Below are positions 25,180 to 35,900 of a stretch of 64,000 nt of DNA, in pieces. The stretch's first letter is position 1; the number at the start of each line of letters is the position of its first letter. Source of the DNA: Siphonodentalium dalli (taxonomy: Eukaryota; Mollusca; Scaphopoda; Gadilida; Siphonodentaliidae); assembly GCA_032622095.1 (NCBI GenBank), contig CP136061.1:19718991-19782990 (forward strand). Direction: 5' to 3'. The notes under the pieces are model-generated. The model worked only from the letters and a program-made list of their open reading frames with translations, was not told the origin of the DNA and searched no databases. Both the position numbers and the translations under genes were made by a program.

Positions 25180-25280
25180 GTACGTGGCTGGAGGGGTCAG
25201 ATTACTAAGGCTGGAGGGTCAGATTACTAAGGCTGGAGGGGTCAGATTACTAAGGCTGGAGGGTCAGATTACTACGTTTT
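25180..25280. repeat. ~24-bp tandem repeat
   Basis: Four copies of ggctggaggggtcagattac followed by taa, with one G deleted in alternate copies. Present only in copy B. Confidence 0.9.
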
Positions 25281-26024
25281 CAGATATGTAAAGCTTTCGA
25301 CCAAGAACCAGTCTATTCAAAAGAGACATTGAGTGCGCGCAAATAAACACACACAAGCAATGCACGCAAATAAACAGACACAAGAGTCGCAAAAACAATG
25401 ACGACGACAACTAGATAGATAATTTCATTCACTATTAAGCATTTTTTTTTCAATTTTGGAGGCGAAAATTATTCATTGAAATGTACTTTTACTTCCATGA
25501 ATTAGAAATATAAACAGTTGTTGTCGAAATTCGCGCGATAGACTGGTCCTCGTCTTTGTTCACCGAAAAGTTGAAAACGTATGAACCTGACCCTTTCTGT
25601 GTTAGTGTGCACGATATAACAATGCTGGACAAAACAACATCTAACATCAGTCCAACTTCCCAACCCGCGTGCTAATACGTCCGAGAGGATCCCGCCCTTG
25701 ACGAAATACTGATACATACAGATGCAGCGGTGTAAATTGACACTCCTTATGCAAAGATATTTAATTTATTATTTTAAGACTAGTATAGCAATTCACAAAA
25801 ATGGAGATCAACAGCAATGAAGAGTAAATAATATTAATGTAAAAAAAATATTCGGTAAATTCACGAATGCATATATAATAGACTACTTTCTACCTATCAA
25901 CATTATATTAATAAAAAATCGGCTCACGCCGATAAAGATGACGAGAAAATATCCACCAGTTCACAATTTCAAGCTTGAAATTGTGTTCGCTTTTGTGATA
26001 ATTAAAAGTGCAGAAGGAGCCATA

Positions 26025-26030
26025 TTTATT
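26025..26030 (-). promoter_or_regulatory. Candidate poly(A) signal AATAAA (proximal copy)
   Basis: First canonical AATAAA on the minus strand after the proximal stop codon, about 875 nt downstream. A similarly placed hexamer exists in copy A near 13954-13959. A variant ATTAAA lies closer, at 26480-26485. Confidence 0.35.
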
Positions 26031-26054
26031 GAGGAAAATGTTTAGATAATACGT

Positions 26055-26480
26055 TCGGTAGTTGAACTTATTATCTGAACATTTCCTGTCGGATAACTAC
26101 TCATCAGTGATGCTTTGGCATAGAGAGGGTTAACCTTATTATCTGAACATTTCCTGTCGGATAACTACTCAGCATTGATGCTTTGGCATAGATAAGGTTA
26201 ACTTATTACCTGAACATTTCCTGTGGAATAGCTACGTATCAAGTGTGCTTTAGTATAGAAAGGGTTAAACTTATTATCTGAACATTTCCTATGTGATAAC
26301 TACTTATCAATGATGCTTTAGTATAGAAAGGGTTAACCTTATTACCTGAACATTTCCTAAGGGATAACTACTCATCAATGACGCTTTACTATAGAAAGGG
26401 TTAAACTTATTATCTGAACATTTCCTGTCGGATAACTACTCATCACTGATGCTTTTGCATAGAGAGGGTTAACTTATTAT
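26055..26480. repeat. 67-bp minisatellite, copy B
   Basis: About six units of the same family (ttatctgaacatttcctgtc, then actactcatcagtgatgctt), without the large insertion seen in copy A. Confidence 0.9.
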
Positions 26481-26485
26481 TTAAT

Positions 26486-26904
26486 ATATCACCCCTCCCT
26501 CCAACTTACTGTGACATAATTTGAAAGTTTAAATGAGACAAATAATTCCAATTAATAATCACAATTTGAATTGGTTGAGTCTTGCGCCACATTAATTCGT
26601 GTCCTCATAACTTAAGTGAACTCGCCATGTTACAGAGAGCAGCAGACATTATCACTGCAGAAAAGGGATTTTCTAAGACCAGTCCTTGACAAAACATATG
26701 ACAGTCTGCCCATTTTTGTGCGCCTTTCTCCCATCTCATGACTCATACCATATTAAAGGTACTGCTGTCCATGTTCTTGGCACATTCAGCGTACTCGAAC
26801 CACACGTACCCAATGTGTACATAATGTACGTCGCATATAACTCAAGCTTGTCTACATGATTGTGTCTATGTTTCCATGCTCCACGAATAAATTTTCCGAT
26901 GATT
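26486..26904 (-). other. 3' UTR-like sequence of the proximal AGPAT terminal exon
   Basis: It follows the proximal stop codon on the minus strand. The nearest poly(A)-like hexamer is ATTAAA at 26485-26480, at about the place where copy A has AATAAA. The next canonical signal is at 26030-26025. Confidence 0.6.
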
Positions 26905-26975
26905 TCATGTTTTTCCGTATTTAGAACTCTTCTGGATATCAGACACATCGATCAACTTCCTGATAAACAAACAAC
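26905..26975 (-). CDS. AGPAT3: AGPAT terminal exon 8, proximal copy (residues 354-376)
   Basis: The acceptor TTTCACAG is followed by two bases completing Gly354, then CLFIRKLIDVSDIQKSSKYG, KT and a TGA stop at 26907-26905. The family's last exon reads (V)RxLIGVTEIxKGSSYGN, so this is the expected C-terminus. With this exon the protein is exactly 376 residues. The first candidate poly(A) signals downstream are ATTAAA (26485-26480) and AATAAA (26030-26025). Confidence 0.88.
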
Positions 26976-29900
26976 CTGTGAAATAAAAACAAAATAAGTT
27001 TAAATTATAGAATGCCTACTTATTACTGGTGACTGCGAACATATTGAATAAAACCTGGTTAAAGGCTGGCTTAATGTTTTAAGCATCAAATTACACGTAT
27101 ACACACATCACTTTATTATATAATATCATTGAGGAAGATCCAGAACTTAGATATATCGAACATTTCCGGTTGAACAAAAGATACGGGCGGCGTTGGCGAT
27201 GGGTGTGCTGTTAAAATATTCAGCTCCGTCAATAACCGCCATAAACAGAAAGAATAGTAAAATATAGACTTTGTACTTATACCAATAAGAAATATGGCAT
27301 AAACAGTATGTTATTGTGAAATCTTTTTCCTTTGTTATGTAAACAAAAGCAAAAAACGTTACACAACCTGGATTTTGTTTAGATCCGGATATGGTAAACA
27401 TAAAGAGCGTTAATTGTTACTGTTTTCCGGATATGGAAATAATAAAGAGCGTTTATATCATTTGTGTGTGATTAACCAATAGAATTGCGCTGTGTTATGT
27501 AAACAAGCAAACCCTCTATAACACGAGCAGGTTCTTGTTTACGTACACACCCAGTCTGGAGTAAACTACATACCCACATATAAAAAATAGTGGGTCTGAC
27601 GACCTTTCGTTCAGTTTTCATTTCCCAAACCCGGGATTCCTTGTAATTACCGCCAATCAAAACTTAGCTCCAAGAAACTAGTAACATGTCACGTGCTCTC
27701 GGTGTGGAAATTCCGAAGGTGTGGCTAAATGTTGTTAAAATAGTATCCATGACGTCATGTTATACCGGAAGAGAAATTCACAAATCGACAAATAAAGTAG
27801 ATTGTTGACGACCGGTCGAAAGTTTAAAATCAAGAATCACCGGAATTTGGATTGCAGGCAACTGTAATTAGGGTACACTGGCCAATCTTTGGAGCTAATA
27901 ATACGGCCGTACATGTACGATCGGGAGGGTTTCGGTGGGGTTGGTGGTAGAATTGTGTTGCTCTTCGCTCGTTTTGGCTGCGGTGGTACTACTGCCGGTA
28001 CTGGGGAACTGATATATCGTTTTGTTATGTCATTTAACTTTTTTTTTTAGTTCTGTAGTTGTTTTAGCAGATAGTCCCGACATTCATGTATTTTTGATTC
28101 GTGGCCGTTGATTTGTGTTATTTTTTGACAACATCGGCGACAAATCGCCTGGCCAATCTAAAAAATAATTCGTTCTGAGTCCAAGAGATCCACATAAATT
28201 GACATTTTTTTATAATTTCAAGAAGATCTGTCTTAGTTATTGTACATATTATTTTGGATCCCGGAAGCTAGCTGTTTCCCTTTATTGTCAGTAAAACAAC
28301 CGCCGAACGAAAAGTCACAAACCCTGCAACTATTAATTCCGATTCTTAGAATCGGCTTCACAGGGTTGAAGCGGCCATGACGGCACTGGCACGTGACCAT
28401 GTTTACGTATACGCCTGTCAATCACAACTAATTTCAGATTTATATTTAGTGCGGTGTGACGTAATTTGGGGGAAGCCCACAACTGTTCAGAAATGAAAAG
28501 TTGATGGGAATGCAATAATGTAAAGAATTTCAAACTCTGAGGGCTAAATATATACCTACGTACTACTGGGAGTCGCCTAACCTGACAAAATTTTGTGGGC
28601 TAGTAACAGTGGAAAATATGAGCCTCCTTAAGAAAGTATGTGTTTTTCTAAAGTTATCGCTAAGAAATTACCCCATGTAATACACACAATCGATGCTAAA
28701 TATACAGGATACAGCTTCATGCAAAGGGGAAAACCCAGCTTGACAAAATTGACTAAATCGGACGGCATTTTATTTGACACCACAAAAGGCGAATGAGCGT
28801 GGCCAAAAAAAACAAACAAACAAATAAACAAATAATATAATATAGGCAAATCGGGGGTCACTTCTTGTATATATCTATTTGTATTATATATATGTAAATA
28901 TGTTTTGTTCATGTACTAATGCACTTATGTTCTGTATTGATTTGCAGCTAAGGCATAATAAACTTATCAAACAGCAAAAATAGACTCAGTATCAGTATGA
29001 ATCTGAGTGTATGTTTACATAGACTGGTACACACCGAACGTCTCGACGAAAATATACTATTTACGCGCTGATTATGTTTGGCATATGAGCAACACTATAT
29101 ATTTTAATATTCCTTCTGTTAATGGCGATTTGAACACATATGAATATTTCTGCAACGAACGCCACCCGTGCCTTTAAACTGACTCAATGCATACGATTTA
29201 ACATAAAAGTCTGTAAAACAATTATCAACAAGTACATGAAAACATAGATTTACTTGCTCCCATTTTCATTTTTAATAATTCTCCAATAATATATCTTATA
29301 TTTTATATCAAAACCATTGTTATGTAAATATTACTGTTACAGTATAATTACGATAAAAGTCCAATTAGTCCAATAAGATACCAAAGTTTAATAACATTTT
29401 ACAGTAAACATTGGAAAAGGTAGAAGCATTGAAAAATATTTTGAAAATTATATTCAGACTAAAATATTTGAATTACTACACGATTAGAGATGTTTGTTGA
29501 CAAATCACTGTAACAGGTTTATCTACATAACACTGATTTAAAAACGCGGGATTTTGTTATAGGAGAACTATCAATAATACATACACTCTTAGAACAAATG
29601 TGTATAAATACTACACAATATGTGTTACATTTGATCTTAAACAAAATTGTGTAGAATGCATCATGACATAAATGTGTCGTCGGAATTTTATCAACATTGA
29701 ATATGAGTGAAAGTGTGAGTATATTATATCTAATAGATGAAATATTTTCTATTTGAGACATAGATCTCGTAAAAGCTGCCATAATACAAAATTGGCAGCT
29801 GCTTTAAAACTTTGTGCTACACAATTATGTGTTGTTCAGTTTTTACACAAACATAGTGTATAACAAAGTTTAAAGCTACTGCCAATTGTTTGTTCTGTGG

Positions 29901-32900
29901 TTGCCTTTACGAGTTTTGTGTCTCCAATAGAACACATTTCATCTTATAACTATTATACACTCACATATTCAATCATATTCAACGTTGATGATATTCCACC
30001 GACATATTTAATAATTATATGTCATGTGTAATTTCTACACAATTTTGTTTAAGATCAAATGTAACACATTTTGTGTAGTATTTATACACATTTGTTCTAA
30101 GAGTGTATAAGAACACAGATTATCTATTTCTCCATATTATTTTTGGTGGTTATGTTTTTCTTTTATATGTATTGCACATATTTACTCACGGCGACTGTGT
30201 TGTGTCCCTTTAAGGTTTGTATTTATGGCTCTAAACTTTTTTGGGAGCCAGACAGCGCTAGTACTTTTGTGAGATTGTGATTGGGGGGGGGGGGGGGGGT
30301 AACACCGGGATTGTCGGAAGGACCGTGTGGTCCTCCCCTTAACCCCTCATTGTTAGGCCTTTATTCAGACAAAATCAAGAAAATAGCAATTTATTTACAT
30401 AAAAATTCTATTTCTTTTTTCCTGGTAGTCAGTGGTGGTTTTCGGGAGAAGCCAATTGGTCTGCGTTGATTACTGTGACCTTTCCTTGTGTAGGGTCCCG
30501 CTCATCTGGTCCTCTATAGTACACCTGGCGATCCCTCAGCAGGACGAATTCGTAGTTGGTGAGTGGATACGTCATTCCTGCTGAGTGGTATAGTGTAAAA
30601 TCGCTGCATTGAGACTTGAACGCTCTTCTTCTATTCGGTCTCTGTGTGGTTTTTGCAACGACGGCCTCTCCTCATACCTCGGCGTCGCAGGGATGGAGTT
30701 GGTGGTTTCCGTCCCTGGTGGAGTCTGGTTGGGTGGAGTTGCCATCTCCACATCGAAGACAGCGGCGGGGACCTCCGGGATGACGTAGGCGTCCCTAGCG
30801 CTAGTACTCGTTGACTATATTTAATATATAGAAGTGCGTTATGATGATTATAACGAGAGGCCGATCACGATCGACAGATGTTAACCCATCCATTCGCGAT
30901 AAAAATTTACTACGATCGGAATCATAAATTACAGGATATGTAATGCTAAACCACCACAGCCTTGGGTTAAAAGTGACAGATGTGACCTGGACATGGAATA
31001 CTTGGGTTAAGAGAGTCCAATTTAAGTTTACAATAATAATGTGTCAAATTCTACCAACAATATAGCATACAGGTAAGCCACCTCAGTGCTGACCCATTAA
31101 TATCAATTATATAGCAGAGATGTCAACAAATCACAGGAATTGTTTCTGTTGAACACTGACCTCTCTATTAAACCAATAACAATTATACTGACTTCAGACC
31201 ATCTGAAGATATAACTCTGCAGCACATATGTCCATGTCTACTGTTAATATCATGTGATGTTTATTGATGAATCTTTATTTTAAATTAGATACCATAGCCT
31301 TCTTTATCAGATTATTTGATTTAAACAAATTTGGTGTGGTGATTCGGGGGTACCATTGGCAGAGTTATAACGGTGTTAGTTTTTCAATTTTTTTTAACTT
31401 AAATTTTTGTTTTAAAATTATTTTAAAAAATTAAAGGACACATTGGGAACCTTTTTACCAACTTGCATCATAATCATCAATATCTAAATGAAAATTAAAG
31501 AGACACATTGGGAACCTTTTTATCAACTTGTATCATAATCATCAATATATAAATGAAAACAAATGAAAGAGTCAATGACATTTTTTTACTTATTATTATA
31601 TATTCGAAATCGATCTGTATATTGGGCTGTGATACTCACATACCAAATTTAGTTCCAATCAGATGAAAAATGTTTGAGTTATGGCAAAATGCGTGAATTT
31701 TAAGTCGAAAAAGGGCCATAACTCTGTAACAAAAACTCGGATCAAACCCAAATTTGAACTCGATCTGTATTTTGAGAAACCCATATAAAAAATTTGGTTC
31801 CGATCGGATAGCAAATGTTTGAGTTATCGCATTACTCGTAAAGTGTCTACGGACAGACGGACAGACAGACGGACGAACGAACGACGAGTGGTCAATCCGG
31901 ACAACGACACTATGTTTACCATACTATGGTATGGGTAAACATAAAAATTATGCAATTCTAGCATTTATATAGATGCTCACCTAAAACAACCAACGACACC
32001 ACTCCGATTTGTTGATATATGCTGGCTAAGGCGATCGTTTTGACAACGAGAAGAAACAATAGGCCCATCGTTATAACGAACCATAAAATGTACGTATATA
32101 AGTCATTCGGTCGCTTCTTTAGATCGAATTTCGTGTCTGGGAAATCACCTGTTTCTAAATATGCATCATACAAATCGTCCTGCAAATAGAGTTAAATATT
32201 AGTTTAATTACGACACACAAACATCACGTGGTCATGTGTTGCTTGTTATCGCGGTCAAAACCCATAACTATATTTAAGCAGATAGTTTCAGTACCTATAT
32301 TACTAATTATATCTTCTTTACATATAATTAATGCCATGAGTATTTATTTAAAGGACAACTTAGTTTTCGAACCCCCAGATCACATTATCTATATCTATAT
32401 TTGCGAATGTCTGTCTGTTTGTCTGTCTGTCTGTGTTCTATAGAAATTCACAGGGGACCACCTAGATGGCACAAAAGGGTTCTAATAGGGGTAACTTTTT
32501 ACGAGAAAGATAATGGCGAGGGCGGGGGGGGGGGAGGTTGCGTGAGAAAATTTACACATACAGGGCCCAATTTATTTTTTACAGCCCTCTTGCTACCCAC
32601 CCACCCTTTTTGTGCAAAAAAAATATTTTTTTTCCGCCTGATTTTTTTGGACCCACCTCCTAAAATAAGAAAAAAAAATCATTTTAAATCTATTCAAGAC
32701 CGAATCAAACAGAATCAAAGGTAACTTTTAAATTGGTCCGTTTCTGGCAGATTCCAAGTGTTCAAACAATTGAAAAACTATCAACGGTTATGATGTTGTT
32801 TTCGACATTGAAAATTACATTTTGAAATAAAAAGTGTTTTATTCTACAGTATGCACAGATATTGTGAGGTAATATTTATAGTGCCAATAAGCCAACATTG

Positions 32901-35900
32901 TGTTTAATTTTTACATAAATAGTCCAGTTACTAATTAATGACTTCTTCATTGTTGTTCCCAAAAAGGTGCCACCAACCGTCATATCAGAACACCTTATAG
33001 CCACACCTGCAATGACAGTTATATATTATACTAGAAGGTGACCCGACTTCGTCCGGGCTTTGACCTTGAATTGACCATTTTGAAGGTCAAGGTCAGGTGG
33101 GGTCAAACACCAACACCCCAAAAATGGTGGAAATCGGCCCAGCGGATACCGGGAAATCGGCCCAGCGGATACCGAGATACCATATGCATCAAATTTCGTC
33201 CGTAAAAATCCGCCAGTTAAACCCGATTTGATTTCCACTCAAGTATATAAACGCGCCTCATATACACACGCTCATTAATTATCAAGTTTCAACGTAAAGA
33301 TAAATTACCATCGGTGCCCGAGATATCGCCAAGACGTCTGAAACAGTCAAATGCATCGGCCGGTTAAGCGTTAACGTGATCTAACGTTATGACCTCTAAC
33401 GACGTCATAGAAGTTACGCATTGTTTTTATCCTGATGGAAGATAGTACCACTTCTTCTTGATAAATGAGGCAGATAACTAAAACGGATACATACGCATTA
33501 TATATCGTTGGAAAGAGGAAACACGAAAGATTCTCACAGTGTCATTATTATGACTGGCATTTTATTATTCGCGCTGTTTCGAATCGATTTGTAAGCACCG
33601 AACTCAAATGAAAGTCCCGTAACACAGCGTAAAAACAGATTTGACCTCGGCACGTGAAAAGTTGACCTCGGATCTGAAAATCAATAGGCCCATGTTCGTT
33701 CCCGGGTCGAATTACGTGTCCGTACCAAGTTTGGTCGAAATCGGTCCAGCCGTGTTCGAGTCCATCGCGAACACACACACACACAAACACACAGATCTTC
33801 CAAAAATATATAATAGAAGACTAGCCGATGAGCCCGACGTTGTCCGGGCTATTCAAAAACCAAATTTCAAGTCGATAGCTCTACCCAACCCGAAATTTCA
33901 AGTTGATAGCTCTACCGATAAAATTCGTATCCGGGGAAAGATACATTCACATACGATAGATCCACCCGTTTCCGAGATCTCGTCTGCGCATGCGCGAAGC
34001 TGGCGTCGCACCGGCTCGGCGACCCGATAAAATTCGTATCCGGGGCAAGATACATTCACATACCAAATTTCAAGTCGATAGCTCCATCCGTTTCCGAGAT
34101 CTCGTCTGCGCATGCGCTGCACGGGTGTCGCACGGGCTCGCCAATACGACAACGTCCACCGCCTGGTCAAACTACACACACGTACCAAGTTTCGTCCAGA
34201 TCGGTCGAGAATCGTAGATTTGTATTAATGACAAACATACAGACAAACATACAGACAGAGAGACAGACAAACAAACAGACAGAGGTCTTCAAAATATATA
34301 TGAGATAAGTATCACTCTTTGGAGCCAAATAAACAGGCTGGCATGTTTATTTTTTAATTTGAGGTATTTTGTTAGCCAGCACTCTGCAGCACCGGGAAGC
34401 ACTAGTATTATTTGGTCATTAGACATGCCAGAGTGAAAATGCCAGCACTATCAGGCACTATTCAATATTAATTTGAGGTGAAACGCAAACCAGCACTCCT
34501 ATTCAGTCATTACTTTTATTTGGCACCAGAGAGTGCTTTATCTTATACCTACATATGTTCTTAAGTGTTGGTTCAGGTCATAATCTATGTTAGAACACAT
34601 TTATTAGTGAACAAAACTTAAAACAATGTCCATAATGTGGGTTGAAAAATATTTGCACAAACAATTTGTTTCAGGCCTCTGAGATGCACCCACCCCGCCC
34701 GGTATAGGTATGTTTTTGGAAGATCTCCCCTGTATTACTTATATCTGATACCTACCCTGTTCCTAAGTGTCTGTAAAGGCCATAACCTGCCTTAGAACAC
34801 AATTATTAATGAATATATTTGAAAACAACTTAAAACAAGGGCAAAAATGTGAATAGAAAAATAATTGCACAAACTCATTTTTTCGGGCCTCTTCGGACCC
34901 ACCCATCCCGGCCCTGTATGATAAAACTTTTGTGCGACCCCGCCGGGGGTTAGAATTTTCTAAAGTGACGCCGTTGTTGTCAGGGGCAGAAAAGGGGGAG
35001 GGGCAGAAAAAAAAATGTCGCCGATTGCCACCAAACTTATATATAATCATCCCCATAATATGAGGATTCTAATGTTGTGGTTTAAATATGTCAAACGTAG
35101 CGCCGTTCGCGTCAGGGATGCCCAGAAGGGGGGAGGGGCACACAAATTGATCAAACTAATTTTAGCGCCGAATTCCACCAAATTGATACACATTCTTCTG
35201 AGATCTTCTCCATGATACAAGGAATTTTATTTTATGATTTAAAGACGCCAAATTGGGCTCGTTGGGTTGAGAGATTGGGGGCGGGCGGTGTGTGTGTATG
35301 TGGGGGGGGGGGGGGGTAATAAATATGATAAGAATTGGTTTAGTCGCCGATTGCCACGAAACTTATACAAATTCATCCCCATGGTATGATGTGTCTAATG
35401 GCGTGGCTAAAAGCTCTCAAAAGTGGCGTCATTCGAGTCAGGGGTGCACTGAAAGGGAGAGGGGCACCAAAATTGATACACAGTATTTTTAGCGCCAATT
35501 TCCACCAAATTGATACACATTCTTATCCATGATATGAGGAATCTAATCGTGTGATTTTAAAGACGTCATATTGGTGCTGCTTTGGTGAGAGATGGGGTGG
35601 GGTGGGGTGGGCACTAAATTTGATAAAAATTTGTTTAGTCGCGGATTAGCACCAAACTTACAAATAATAATCTCCATGATATCAGGAGTCTAATTGTGTG
35701 GTTTAAAGATGTAAAAAGTGGGGCCATTCGAGTCAGGGTGCCTAGAGGGTGAGAGGGACACAAACATTGATAAACAATATGTTTAGCGCCGATTGCCACC
35801 TGATTGATACATATTCTTCTCCGTGATATGAATAATCTAATCGTGTGGTTTAAATGCGCCAAATTGGTGCCTTTTGGATGAGAGATATGCAATTGTGGCC

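Larger units (their letters stand above)
25019..27025. repeat. Segmental duplication, copy B (3' end of AGPAT gene)
   Basis: This is the compact copy, colinear with 11117-18265 but lacking the large insertions. It preserves the uninterrupted target site of the 2.0-kb element at 25536-25543. It has its own small tandem block (25180-25280) that copy A lacks. It contains the proximal terminal exon. Confidence 0.85.

Noticed and set aside
26736-26948. 70-codon minus-strand frame beginning MCLISRRVLNTEKHEIIG
   Set aside because: It overlaps the AGPAT terminal exon in a different frame; splice phase and homology select the other frame.
29519-29782. 87-codon minus-strand frame
   Set aside because: Runs through one arm of a palindromic MITE.
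33026-34217. Open frames of 70-129 codons on both strands
   Set aside because: They lie inside Helitrons H2 and H3 and follow their repeated modules; no Rep or helicase motif.
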